Positions 1 to 8,664 of a stretch of 64,000 nucleotides of DNA are shown piece by piece (positions within the stretch are counted from its first letter, which is position 1; the number at the start of each line of letters is the position of its first letter). Under the pieces are notes generated by a model. That model had not been told where the DNA came from, made no database searches, and saw only the letters and a program-made list of their open reading frames with translations. This stretch comes from Nocardia bhagyanarayanae (GTDB lineage: Bacteria; Actinomycetota; Actinomycetes; Mycobacteriales; Mycobacteriaceae). The translations under genes were made by a program, and so were the position numbers. Location of the stretch: contig NZ_VFPG01000001.1 in the NCBI RefSeq assembly GCF_006716565.1, positions 5,518,001-5,582,000 of the forward strand, in the 5' to 3' direction.

Positions 1-524
1 CCCGCGCCCAGCAGCGTGTGGTGACACGGCCGCGTCGGCAGGGACGTGTCGTCGATGTCGAGCGAGTCGATGCCGACCAGCGCGACATTGGCGGCGACGA
101 GCGCGTCCGCGACCTCGCCGACCAGGAACGGATGTCCGGGGCCCTGATACGAGGCCGAACCCCATCGGGAGGACCACCCGGTGTGCACGAGCACCGCCTT
201 GCCCCACAGCCGGGCGGGGTCACCGAGCAGATCCGGCCCCACCGCGCGCATCCCCGCCGCACGGATCACCACGATCGGCACATTGAACAGCCGCTCCAGC
301 GGCAGCTCGGCGATGTCGCCGCCCTCGGCGTGGAAATGGAAGGGTGCGGCGATGTAGGTGCCGGTGTGGCCGACCATGTCCACGCGGGCGATCTCGTAGG
401 CCATGTCGATCAGCGGCGACCGCGTACGCGAAATGTCCGGGGTGACTCGCGGGCGAGGCAGGCCTTGGTAGGTGAGCATGCCGTCCGAGATCGGATGGGA
501 CAGCTCCACGACCGACTTGCTCAT
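1..524 (-). CDS. Cyclase family protein (kynurenine formamidase-like), C-terminus outside window
   Basis: About 174 N-terminal residues are visible; the gene runs off the left edge. It starts MSKSVVELSHPISDGM, the usual opening of metal-dependent cyclase/hydrolase-family proteins (PF04199), and shows GHTGTYIAAPFHF at about residues 50-62. In kynurenine formamidases this stretch is HxGTHxDxPxH and supplies metal ligands. Here the second His is Tyr and the Asp is Ala, while the outer His residues remain, so metal binding may differ. A later GIDSLDIDDTSLPT segment fits the family. The substrate cannot be told from sequence. It is divergent from the lipase gene across a 208-bp gap. Confidence 0.8.
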   Translation of the reverse strand, partial: MSKSVVELSHPISDGMLTYQGLPRPRVTPDISRTRSPLIDMAYEIARVDMVGHTGTYIAAPFHFHAEGGDIAELPLERLFNVPIVVIRAAGMRAVGPDLLGDPARLWGKAVLVHTGWSSRWGSASYQGPGHPFLVGEVADALVAANVALVGIDSLDIDDTSLPTRPCHHTLLGA

Positions 525-732
525 GCTGGCGACCGTACCGGCCGCTTGGGCTGCGATCTACCGATCCACCCGCACGCATCGTCGGGGACCGAGCCTCGAG
601 GCGATGCTGCCGGAACACGATTTGGCGGCGCACTCGCACCCCTTCGGCGTGTCGCTGGGAGTTTGCCGAAGAGGGCATTTGAATGCTGGTGGCTCGTCGA
701 CGTATCCGCGCTCCCCTTGGAGGTCAGAGGTC

Positions 733-1968
733 GTGACTCGTCCGTTTTCCCTGTTCCCCGGCAATTGCTGCAACCGCGTGACCCAAGTCCTCGGCACCCT
801 CGGCGGTATGGCGCTGGGTGTTGTGCTGGCGACGACGGCAACCGCGGCACCGCTGTATCCCGCACCCGATCCGGACCCGTTCTACGCCGCCCCGGCGGAC
901 CTGGCCGCACACCGCCCCGGCGACGTGCTGGACGTGCGGGAATTGCCGCCGCTGCCGCTCTTCCCCGGCGCCATCGTCCGGCAGGTCGAGTTCCGGTCCA
1001 CCGACTCGCACGGCACGCCGATCGCCGCGACAACGACGATCCTCACCCCCCTCTTCAACCGGCCGGACGCGCCGCTGCTGTCGTATCAACACTTCATCAA
1101 CTCGCTCGGCAGTCAATGCGCGGTGTCACGCAGGCTCTACGACAACGATGTGAACCTGTCGCTCACCACCCCGATTCTGAACGTCGCGTTGCAGCAGGGC
1201 TGGAGTATCGCGCTGCCGGATCATCTCGGTCCGCAGTTCGCCCTCGGCGCCGCTCGCCTCGGTGGCCAGATCACCTTGGACGGCATTCGCGCGGCCAAAC
1301 GACTACCCGAGCTAGGTCTGGCGAACAGCCCGGTGGGAATGGTGGGCTACTCGGGCGGCGGCATCGCCACCTCATGGGCGGCGGCGCTGCAACCGACGTA
1401 CGCGCCCGAGCTGAATCTCGCCGGCGCCGCCATCGGCGGCGTACCGATGAACTTGTGGACCATGGCGGAGGCTTTGGGCTACGACCCGCACCCGGCCTTC
1501 GGACTGGCCATGGCGGTGGCGATCGGCCTGGAACGGGAGTACCCGAACCGGCTGCCGCTCGGCGCGCACCTCAACCCACGTGGCCTCGAGGTCCGCGCCG
1601 CGATGGCCAACAGCTGCACCAATGAACTGCTCGCCATCGGCGCCAACACCGGTGCGCGCGACTACGCCTCCAACCCCTTCTTCGACATGCCCGCCGATGC
1701 CAGGGCGGTCGTGGAGGAGAACAGCTTGGAGCTGTACCCCGGCGTGCCGGAAATCCCGATGTTCGAATGGCATTCGCCGAGCGACCCGCTGATTCCGGTC
1801 GGCTCCATCGCGAACACCGACCGTCGCTGGTGCGATGCGGGGGTGCAGCTGGAAACGCTGCGCGTGTCCGTCCCCGAGCATCTGTCCGCGGCATTGGCCG
1901 GCGCGCCCGCGGCGATGACGTGGCTGGACGCCCGGATCAAGGGCCATCCCGCACCGCGCAACTGCTGA
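733..1968 (+). CDS. Exported lipase/esterase, secretory lipase (LIP) family
   Basis: A 411-aa secreted alpha/beta hydrolase. I chose the GTG at 733 (GGAGG 11 bases upstream); it precedes a signal peptide with hydrophobic core LGTLGGMALGVVLATT ending near ATAAP. A longer in-frame extension to 472 overlaps the divergent gene and looks non-coding. The nucleophile elbow is GYSGGG (Ser207), and SPSDPLIPV near the C-terminus carries the likely acid residue, as in PF03583 lipases. Two Cys pairs could form disulfides after export. The family hydrolyses acylglycerols outside the cell; actinomycetes with mycolic acids carry many paralogues. An alternative start at 808 would still leave a short signal sequence. 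Confidence 0.88.
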   Translation: MTRPFSLFPGNCCNRVTQVLGTLGGMALGVVLATTATAAPLYPAPDPDPFYAAPADLAAHRPGDVLDVRELPPLPLFPGAIVRQVEFRSTDSHGTPIAATTTILTPLFNRPDAPLLSYQHFINSLGSQCAVSRRLYDNDVNLSLTTPILNVALQQGWSIALPDHLGPQFALGAARLGGQITLDGIRAAKRLPELGLANSPVGMVGYSGGGIATSWAAALQPTYAPELNLAGAAIGGVPMNLWTMAEALGYDPHPAFGLAMAVAIGLEREYPNRLPLGAHLNPRGLEVRAAMANSCTNELLAIGANTGARDYASNPFFDMPADARAVVEENSLELYPGVPEIPMFEWHSPSDPLIPVGSIANTDRRWCDAGVQLETLRVSVPEHLSAALAGAPAAMTWLDARIKGHPAPRNC

Positions 1969-2020
1969 CCGTCGCTCGCCAGATCAACAGCGCCGCTTAC
2001 CTTTCCACCGGCGTATCGCG

Positions 2021-2059
2021 CAGCGGCCCGTGTGGTGACGTCCACCCCACGGGCCGCTG
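2021..2059 (+). terminator. Strong hairpin after the exported lipase
   Basis: CAGCGGCCCGT (2021-2031) pairs perfectly with ACGGGCCGCTG (2049-2059), and the inner bases GTGG/CCAC can extend the stem. It lies 53 bases after the lipase stop and before the next ribosome-binding site. There is no T tract, as is common for actinobacterial terminators. Confidence 0.6.
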
Positions 2060-2105
2060 CGGCGTTCCGAATCCCCGCATCCTCAGCACCGGCAAGGAGT
2101 CGACC

Positions 2106-2540
2106 ATGACCGGCAACACGTCCGCTGGAAACAAAGTCCCGCCCCCGGAAGAGCCCTTCCAGCGCCAGAGCGTCGCTATGGGAATATCCATCACAGCCGC
2201 AAGCATGCTCCTGATTCTGGCGGTGACCTCGATCCTGGAGGGCATCTCCGCGCTGGCGGACGACGAGCTCTACGTGACAGGCACCGACTACGTCTACAAG
2301 CTCGACACGACGACATGGGGCTGGATCCATGTGGTCCTCGGCATTCTGGCGCTGATCTGCGCGCTCGGAGTGCTTTTCGGAACGGCTTGGGGTCGGTACT
2401 CCGCGCTGGGGATCGCGGCGTTGGTGATTCTCGCGAACTTCCTGTCCCTGCCCCATTACCCCGCGTGGTCCATTGTGGTCATCGCGTTGAGCGTGGTGGT
2501 CATCTGGGCTCTCACGACCTGGGAGCCGGAACTGACCTAG
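2106..2540 (+). CDS. Four-helix membrane protein, DUF7144-like
   Basis: A 144-aa integral membrane protein. The ATG is preceded by AAGGAG nine bases upstream. After a short Pro-rich cytosolic start come four hydrophobic segments: around ITAASMLLILAVTSILEG, WIHVVLGILALICALGVLF, YSALGIAALVILANFL and WSIVVIALSVVVIWAL. Between the first two is a roughly 35-residue loop. The pattern matches the small actinobacterial DUF7144 membrane family as I remember it; its function is unknown. It ends in WEPELT. It is not coupled to its neighbours and is probably monocistronic. Confidence 0.75.
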   Translation: MTGNTSAGNKVPPPEEPFQRQSVAMGISITAASMLLILAVTSILEGISALADDELYVTGTDYVYKLDTTTWGWIHVVLGILALICALGVLFGTAWGRYSALGIAALVILANFLSLPHYPAWSIVVIALSVVVIWALTTWEPELT

Positions 2541-2637
2541 CGCCGGCCACGGTATTTGCCAATTGCATGCTAGGGCCCGAAATCCGGCGGAAATACGGAC
2601 GGCTAAATCCCGCTGATCGATAAGGCCTGACGGCACA

Positions 2638-3561
2638 ATGTGGGCCATGCGAACATTTGCCCGTTTGTTGCAGGCTGTCGTTTCCGGGGCGTTGGTCGTG
2701 GCGGCCAGTCATGGTGTCGTATCCGCGCCCGCCGCGGGCATGCCCCATATTCAGTTGCCCTGGCTGACTTCCGAGCCGGACGGAGTGCACGCGTCGGGGG
2801 CCGTGCTGGCAGACGGATTCACCGGCACGGCACTGTGGTCGCGACAGCCGGACACCCCGGTCCCCATAGCCAGCATCACGAAGGTGATGACGGCGGTGGT
2901 CGTCATCGACGCCGGCGACGTCGACCGGACCATCACCGTCCCGCAGGAAGCCATCGCCTACTGCATCAGGCACGACGGCAGCACCGCTGGCCTCGTCCCC
3001 GGCGAGGTACTCACCGCGCGACAGCTCCTCTACGCGCTGATGCTGCCCTCGGGCTGTGACGCGGCCTACGCCCTCGCAGAGGCATACGGGCCCGGCCAGG
3101 ACGGCTTCATCGCGCGAATGAACGATATCGCGCGTCAGATGGGGCTGGCGGGAACACATTTCACCGATCCCAGCGGACTGCCCATCCCCACCGACCACTC
3201 CAACCACTCCACACCGGCGGACCTGGTGACCCTCGGCCTGCGCGCGATGCGCCAGCCGGTGTTCCGCGAGATCGTCAGCGCGCAGACCCATCACGTGCCC
3301 GCGGGCCCGAGCAACCGTGAACACTTCTGGCGGACCACGAACCGGCTGCTGCGCGACTATCCCGGCACCATCGGCATCAAAACCGGATGGACCGACGCTG
3401 CGGGGACCTGTCTGCTGTTCGAGACGGTCCGGGCGGGAATACCGCTGATCGGTGTGGTCCTGCACAGCTCACCGCACAGCGACGTCATCGCGAAGGACGA
3501 TGCCGAGCGAATGCTGAACTGGGCCTACGACCCGGTCCTGAGCGTGCTGCCGATCCGTTAG
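2638..3561 (+). CDS. D-alanyl-D-alanine carboxypeptidase (PBP5 / peptidase S11 family), exported
   Basis: A 307-aa serine peptidase that trims the terminal D-Ala from peptidoglycan pentapeptides outside the membrane. A signal peptide covers roughly the first 30 residues. The SxxK motif is SITK (Ser79 acylated, Lys82), the third motif is KTG in IGIKTGWTDAAGTC, and the SxN motif is replaced by SGC in LPSGCDAAYALAE. I believe that variant is common in actinobacterial DacB-type enzymes. There is no clear C-terminal amphipathic anchor, so it may be soluble or held by another segment. An ATG at 2647 is an equally good start; 2638 has AAGG about 12 bases upstream. Confidence 0.9.
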   Translation: MWAMRTFARLLQAVVSGALVVAASHGVVSAPAAGMPHIQLPWLTSEPDGVHASGAVLADGFTGTALWSRQPDTPVPIASITKVMTAVVVIDAGDVDRTITVPQEAIAYCIRHDGSTAGLVPGEVLTARQLLYALMLPSGCDAAYALAEAYGPGQDGFIARMNDIARQMGLAGTHFTDPSGLPIPTDHSNHSTPADLVTLGLRAMRQPVFREIVSAQTHHVPAGPSNREHFWRTTNRLLRDYPGTIGIKTGWTDAAGTCLLFETVRAGIPLIGVVLHSSPHSDVIAKDDAERMLNWAYDPVLSVLPIR

Positions 3562-3636
3562 GCGCGGTGGCGGCGAATCTGGTGACCGACGTCGCTCCCC
3601 GGATTGATCTAATGGTCGGGACCGAGGGGAGCAACG

Positions 3637-4971
3637 GTGCCAGAGGCAACGAACGCGAATGCCACGCCGTCGCGCGCCGTCACGGCGTGGACGCAAGGCC
3701 TGCTCTGCGTGGCGATCGTGGCGAGCGGCGTGATCGTCGGCGGGTTGCTGCACGACCCGGACCCCGACCTGACGACAACGCCGCTCACCACGACCAGCAC
3801 GACCGCCGAGGCCGAGCCGCCGCAGGCCGTTGTCACGCCGCCGGTCACGTATCCGACACACATTCCCGGCTGCGCCGCCGTCGAACCGCCCGACGAAGGC
3901 GGATCGGTGGGCTTCATGGTCAGCGGCGAATTCGGTTACGACAACCCGGCGTATCCGTGGTTCTCCGGGCCCAAGGCCGTCGCGATGTCGACCGCGCTGC
4001 ACGAGGCGCTGCCCGACGGAGTGGTCATCGGTTTCGAACCCGTCGGTGAGTCGCTGTTGTTCCAGCCGATCCCCGTAACCCTCGACGACTCAGCCGAATT
4101 CGCGAAGCTCGGTGGCTTCACCGACGCGCGCGCCACGTTGCGGCGGGGCGATCTGACTGGATCGCTGTGGGTATCGGTGCGGCATTCCGCCGCGCCGATC
4201 CCGCCCTGTGTCGCCGGGCACCTCGACGAGCGTCGCCTGCTCGCCGACGGTACGACGGTCGACACACACGACACCTGGTCGCAGGTCGACGGGGTGCGCA
4301 CCCTCTCCCGCACCGCCCACGCCTACGCACCCGACGGCAGCGTCGTGGTGGCCGCTGCCACCGACGCGCCATACGGGCTCGGCCCCACCGGGACCGTGCC
4401 GTTGTCCGTCGACGAACTCGTCGGCCTGGTGAGCGCGCCGGGAATACGGGTCGCGGCACCCGTGCCGCCCGGAACGCCGGAGCCACCCGACGACTGCCGC
4501 CTCACGACGGAGGACTCCGCCCCTATCGATGAGGACCGAGCGCGCGGTCTGGACGCGGTGCTGGCGCGGATCCCCCTGGATGGCCTCACCCTCGACCGCC
4601 CGCTGGGGGCGCTGCGTCCCGGCGCGGACGACTCCGGCGGAGTGTGCCAGGCGGTGCGTGTCACCGCCGCGGGTCACCGATCGCGGCTGAGCATCGCGAT
4701 CGGCGCCGGTCGAACGGCGCCTACGCAATCCGCTGCGCCGCCGAGCGGAGAGCGGCTCGGCACACGGCAGCTCCCCGACGGGACGGTCGTCGAGAACCAC
4801 GAGGCGCGAACGACTCTCGCGGAAACCTCGGAGCTGACGCGCACCGTCGTCGTCACCCGACCGTCCGGGGCCACGGTGCAGGTGGTTTCCGTCGCGGAGA
4901 GTCCCGCCGAGCCGCTGAGCGTCGCGCAGCTCGAGGCGATCGCGCTGACTCCCGGACTGGAGGTGTCGTGA
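3637..4971 (+). CDS. Membrane-anchored protein with duplicated extracellular domain, function unknown
   Basis: A 444-aa protein starting at a GTG with GAGGGGAG upstream. A single hydrophobic segment (about residues 19-40) is followed by a Thr/Pro-rich linker rich in TTT/TST and then a long extracellular part. That part seems to hold two related halves: each has a DGT-V-(D/E)-H segment, then SGA/DGS-VQV/VVV strands, and ends in PLSV-L-(G/A)L--(A/T)PG(I/L)-V. I do not recognise the family. Its stop overlaps the next gene's ATG (ATGA), so the two are co-translated and probably act together at the envelope. Confidence 0.75.
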   Translation: MPEATNANATPSRAVTAWTQGLLCVAIVASGVIVGGLLHDPDPDLTTTPLTTTSTTAEAEPPQAVVTPPVTYPTHIPGCAAVEPPDEGGSVGFMVSGEFGYDNPAYPWFSGPKAVAMSTALHEALPDGVVIGFEPVGESLLFQPIPVTLDDSAEFAKLGGFTDARATLRRGDLTGSLWVSVRHSAAPIPPCVAGHLDERRLLADGTTVDTHDTWSQVDGVRTLSRTAHAYAPDGSVVVAAATDAPYGLGPTGTVPLSVDELVGLVSAPGIRVAAPVPPGTPEPPDDCRLTTEDSAPIDEDRARGLDAVLARIPLDGLTLDRPLGALRPGADDSGGVCQAVRVTAAGHRSRLSIAIGAGRTAPTQSAAPPSGERLGTRQLPDGTVVENHEARTTLAETSELTRTVVVTRPSGATVQVVSVAESPAEPLSVAQLEAIALTPGLEVS

Positions 4972-6368
4972 TGGCGTGGCCGCCCGGCGTTCGCAATCTG
5001 GTGCTGGCCGCGGTGGCCGCCGTCGTGACGAGCGCGGGCGCGGTCGCGGTGCTGCTGCACCCCGAGGATGGCACCCGCAAGATCACCGGAACCGTCGACG
5101 CCGCACCGGGTCTGGCATGGTCGATCGACGCGGCGGCCATCGACGGGCGAGCGTCCGCGGAGTTCCGCGATCCGGTTGCTGGCACCGAATACGACATGGA
5201 CACACCGGGTTTCGTCGACGCCGGAGACACCGTCGTGACCGTGATCGGCGTCGCGGACGACGGCATGGTGCGCGACCCGGTGATGTACGGCATCGACGCC
5301 GCGACGGGCGCGACGCGCTGGCGGGCGCCCGCGGCCGAACTCGGCGGATGCGCGGACACTCCGGTCGACGGCGACATCATCTGCTTCACGTCCCCGATGG
5401 CAGATGTGCCTGCCCTGGTCGGCTACGACGTGGCCAGCGGAGCGATCACCCGAACACCCACCGATTGGCTCGTCTTCGCGCTCGCGGCGGCCGACGATCG
5501 CGTCTACGTCGCGGAAGGAGATGTCGAGTCCGACGACGTTCGGGTACACGCCGGAACGCTCGCGGACCCCGACGCCTACTGGACGCGCGCGTTCGCGATG
5601 GGCACGTTGTGGGAGGACCTCCCCTCCGACGCGCTGGACGTCTCGCACGGGCAGGGTGTGTTCGCCCTCGGCGCCGACATCGCCGGTTTCGAGCTGCGCG
5701 GCGGCGATCCGGCATGGACCGCCGGACTGCACGGATGTTCTCGCGTCACACGGACTTTCGACGCCCTCGTCCTGCACGACCACACCGGGTGTGCCGGGTA
5801 TTCGCCGGCCGGCGCCGAGATCTTCGACCGCACCGGACGCACGCTCGTCGCGACCGAAGGCGAGGGCGTGCACGATCTGACGATCGACAGACCCGCGGAC
5901 GCGACGATTCCCGTCCTGCTGGCCGACGTCGCCTACGACCGCCGCGACGGAACAATCCGGTGGACCAACCCCGACCTCGTGCAGACCGGCCCCGACCGCG
6001 ACGGCAGCGGCGCGAACCGAGGCACCGCGACGGCCGTGCTCGGTGACGTCGCTCTGCTCCACGATCCCGCGACCCTGACCGCGACCGGGCTCGATCTCCG
6101 CACCGGGCAACGGCTTTGGCGTACGAACACCGAACGCTTCGGCGCGGTGCACGGCTGGGACGGTCACGTCGCCGTCCTCACCGACGCCACCGGCCTGTGG
6201 GCTGTCGAGCCACGCACCGGCGAAATCGCCTGGGACATACCGTTCCTCGCGATCGACGCCGATCCGGACGCCATCACCGGTGGGGGCGAGCTCAGCACGA
6301 AGGGCAACGGTCGCTACATCTACGCCGCTCCACGCACGATCATCGGCCTTCGTCCGATCGACGACTAG
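4971..6368 (+). CDS. Anchored PQQ-like beta-propeller repeat protein
   Basis: 465 aa with an N-terminal membrane anchor (NLVLAAVAAVVTSAGAVAVL), then repeated blades of PQQ/BamB type: YGIDAATGATRWRAP, LDLRTGQRLWRT and VEPRTGEIAWDIP all carry the D-x-x-TG-x-x-x-W signature. It is probably an extracellular scaffold or sensor rather than an enzyme, since none of the extra residues of PQQ dehydrogenases are obvious. It is translationally coupled to the upstream anchored protein. The ATG at 4971 is chosen because of the ATGA overlap; a longer in-frame extension to 4644 would lie inside the upstream gene. Confidence 0.8.
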   Translation: MAWPPGVRNLVLAAVAAVVTSAGAVAVLLHPEDGTRKITGTVDAAPGLAWSIDAAAIDGRASAEFRDPVAGTEYDMDTPGFVDAGDTVVTVIGVADDGMVRDPVMYGIDAATGATRWRAPAAELGGCADTPVDGDIICFTSPMADVPALVGYDVASGAITRTPTDWLVFALAAADDRVYVAEGDVESDDVRVHAGTLADPDAYWTRAFAMGTLWEDLPSDALDVSHGQGVFALGADIAGFELRGGDPAWTAGLHGCSRVTRTFDALVLHDHTGCAGYSPAGAEIFDRTGRTLVATEGEGVHDLTIDRPADATIPVLLADVAYDRRDGTIRWTNPDLVQTGPDRDGSGANRGTATAVLGDVALLHDPATLTATGLDLRTGQRLWRTNTERFGAVHGWDGHVAVLTDATGLWAVEPRTGEIAWDIPFLAIDADPDAITGGGELSTKGNGRYIYAAPRTIIGLRPIDD

Positions 6369-6541
6369 GCGTACCTCCGCCTTCGCTCCGGCCGTACGCG
6401 GTCTAGGGACGGACTGTGTCCGACAGCGTCATCTGTGCGTACCTCCGCCTTCGCTCCGGCCGTGCGCGGTCTAGGGACGGACTGTGTCCGACAGCGTCAT
6501 CTGTGCGTACCTCCGCCTTCGCTCCGGCCGTGCGCGGTCTA
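6369..6541. repeat. 68-bp direct tandem repeat, about 2.5 copies
   Basis: Units begin at 6369, 6437 and 6505, each with GCGTACCTCCGCCTTCGCTC. The first two continue for the full 68 bases into a shared GGACTGTGTCCGACAGCG segment, while the third breaks off after about 38 bases. Copies differ at one base (CCGTACGCGG against CCGTGCGCGG). Copy 1 has GCGTAC and GTACGC as short inverted arms. The array begins at the first base after the propeller gene's stop and ends about 60 bases before the end of a minus-strand gene. It could be an intergenic repeat element or repeated termination signal. Confidence 0.9.
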
Positions 6542-6600
6542 CGGGCGGACTGGCGTCCACCAACCGCGATCGGGGGGTCGGTGCGGTCGGTGCCGGCGCA

Positions 6601-6837
6601 TCACACGGTCGGCTCGTGCGGCTCGACGTCGAGGACGTAGTCGAGCACCCTCATCTGATCGGCGAGAGCGCCGGTGCAGGAGACGACGACGCGGTCGGCG
6701 CCGCAGAGCTGGACGACCTCGCCGGAGGTGGGCCCGAGCCAATCGAAGAGCTTCTCGCGATTTCCCCCCGCACCGGCGGCGTCGGTGAAGTGCGCGGGAT
6801 CGAGTCGGACGAGATAGGTGCGGCGCTGCGCTGGCAT
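6601..6837 (-). CDS. Small conserved-looking protein, unknown function
   Basis: A 78-aa ORF with a good ribosome-binding site (GAGGAG about 8 bases before the ATG). It begins MPAQRRTYLVRLDPAHF and ends VEPHEPTV. It looks like a small single-domain alpha/beta protein: YLVRLD and RVVVSCTG could be strands and QMRVLDYVL a helix. No catalytic motif is seen. It is divergent from the GMC oxidoreductase across a 214-bp gap. Confidence 0.55.
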   Translation of the reverse strand: MPAQRRTYLVRLDPAHFTDAAGAGGNREKLFDWLGPTSGEVVQLCGADRVVVSCTGALADQMRVLDYVLDVEPHEPTV

Positions 6838-7051
6838 GGACCCACTCCTCGGTCGTTTGGATAGACGTTGGATGAGGTTGGGTGGCCGGGGTGGCCACTA
6901 CTTCACGCTAGTCCCAGCGCCGCGGCACCGCGGCACAACGCGCCAGAAGCATGCCGGAGGCGCAAGCGGCGGGCGGCGTCTGCGCGAAACGTGGCCGAGG
7001 CGGCGTCGTTGGCCGTATCTTTGCCGTAAGCGGTGTGGATCGGAGTGGATA

Positions 7052-8641
7052 GTGGCAGCAGGGCAGCTCTCGGCCGACTACGTGATCGTCGGATCGGGCT
7101 CGGCGGGCGCGGTGATCGCCAACCGGCTCAGCGAGGATTCCGGGACCCAGGTGGTGGTGCTGGAGGCGGGCCCGCCGGACAAGGACAAGTTCGCCCATAT
7201 TCCGGCGGCGTTCGCGAAACTGTTTCGCTCCGAGCTCGATTGGGACTACCTGACCGAGCCGCAGCCGCAACTCGACAACCGGCAGGTGTACTGGCCGCGC
7301 GGCCGGATGTACGGCGGCTCGTCGTCGATGAACGCCATGATGTGGGTGCGCGGCTTCCGCGCCGACTACGACGAGTGGGCACTGCTGGCCGGCGAGGAGT
7401 GGGGATTCGCCGCGGCGGTCGAACAGTTCCGCCGGATCGAGAACGTGGAGGACGCCCAGTACCCCGACGAGGGCACGGCCGGACCGCTGTACGTCTCGCA
7501 CCAGCGCAGCCCGCGCTCCTCCACCGCGGCGTTCCTGACGGCGGCGCAGGAGTCGGGCTTCACCGTCGAGGCGCCGAACCGCCCGCAGCCCGACGGCTTC
7601 AGCCAGACCATGGTGACCCAGCGCGCGGGCAGGCGTTGGAGCACCGCCGACGCCTACCTGCGCCCCGCGCTCCGCCGGGACAACCTCACCGTGCACAGCG
7701 AAGCCCTCGCCACTCGCGTGATCTTCGAGGGCAAGCGCGCGGTCGGCGTGGAATACCGCCAGAACGGCGAGACCCGCACCGTCACCGCGCGCCGCGAGGT
7801 GGTGTTGTGCGGCGGGGCAATCAACAGTCCGCAGCTGCTCATGCTCTCCGGCATCGGTGACGCCGACGAACTGACCCGGCACGGGATCGAGGTGGTGGAG
7901 CACGCGCCCGAGGTCGGGTCCAATCTGCAGGACCACCTGGTCGCGGGCATCGGCTACGGGGTCGCCGAGGATTCGCTGTTCGGCGCCGACAAGAAGCCGC
8001 GGCAGCTGATCGACTACCTGCTGCGCCACCGCGGCATGCTCACCTCCAACGTCGGCGAGGCCTACGGCTTCGTCCGGTCCAAGCCGGAACTGGAACTGCC
8101 GGATCTGGAGCTGGTCTACGCGCCCGCACCGTTCTACTACGAGGGCTTGGTCGATCCGACCGAACACGGCGTCATCCTGGCTACCGTGCTGCTGCGCCCG
8201 CACAGCCGCGGGCGGATCGCGCTCGCATCGGCCGATCCGACCGCCAAGCCGGTCATCGATCCCCGCTACCTGTCCGACTCCGCGGGCGCCGACCGCGCCG
8301 CCCTGCTCGCGGGCCTGCGCACCTGCGCGAAGATCGCCGACGCGCCCGCGATGAAGGCGGTGCTCGGCAGCCTCATCTATCCGCCGAACGCGCCGGACGA
8401 ACTCGAGGCCACCCTCGAACTGGCGATCAACGGCTACTCGCACACCCTCTACCACCCCGTCGGCACCTGCCGAATGGGCACCGACCCGGCCAGCGTGGTC
8501 ACACCGCGGCTGGAAGTTCGTGGCGTGCAAGGGCTTCGGGTCGCCGACGCGTCGGTGATGCCGCTGCTGATCCGCGGCCACACGCACGCGCCGAGCGTGT
8601 TCGTCGGCGAGCAGGCCGCCAAGTTCCTGCGGGAGGCCTGA
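7052..8641 (+). CDS. GMC-family FAD-dependent oxidoreductase (choline dehydrogenase-like)
   Basis: 529 aa from the GTG at 7052. The N-terminal Rossmann motif VIVGSGSAGAVIANRL binds FAD, GGSSSMNAMMW is the second GMC signature region and GGAINSPQLLMLSGIG is the classic PROSITE-type GMC motif. The catalytic His is H468 in YHPVGTCRMG. The partner residue, usually His/Asn in GNTNAP, lies in GHTHAP (His512), so this is a His-His type. Such enzymes oxidise primary or secondary alcohols; the substrate is not evident. It stands alone, with a hairpin between it and the convergent HAD gene. Confidence 0.92.
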   Translation: MAAGQLSADYVIVGSGSAGAVIANRLSEDSGTQVVVLEAGPPDKDKFAHIPAAFAKLFRSELDWDYLTEPQPQLDNRQVYWPRGRMYGGSSSMNAMMWVRGFRADYDEWALLAGEEWGFAAAVEQFRRIENVEDAQYPDEGTAGPLYVSHQRSPRSSTAAFLTAAQESGFTVEAPNRPQPDGFSQTMVTQRAGRRWSTADAYLRPALRRDNLTVHSEALATRVIFEGKRAVGVEYRQNGETRTVTARREVVLCGGAINSPQLLMLSGIGDADELTRHGIEVVEHAPEVGSNLQDHLVAGIGYGVAEDSLFGADKKPRQLIDYLLRHRGMLTSNVGEAYGFVRSKPELELPDLELVYAPAPFYYEGLVDPTEHGVILATVLLRPHSRGRIALASADPTAKPVIDPRYLSDSAGADRAALLAGLRTCAKIADAPAMKAVLGSLIYPPNAPDELEATLELAINGYSHTLYHPVGTCRMGTDPASVVTPRLEVRGVQGLRVADASVMPLLIRGHTHAPSVFVGEQAAKFLREA

Positions 8642-8662
8642 CGGCCCGGCGGGGCGGGGCCG
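8642..8662. terminator. Hairpin between convergent genes
   Basis: CGGCCC (8642-8647) pairs with GGGCCG (8657-8662) across a G-rich loop in the 23-base gap between two converging stop codons. It could terminate both genes; no T tract is present. Confidence 0.4.
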
Positions 8663-8664
8663 AG

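Noticed and set aside
18..1625. Long plus-strand frame of 535 codons
   Set aside because: Arg/Pro/Gly-rich shadow of the cyclase and lipase genes, with no ribosome-binding site or recognisable domain.
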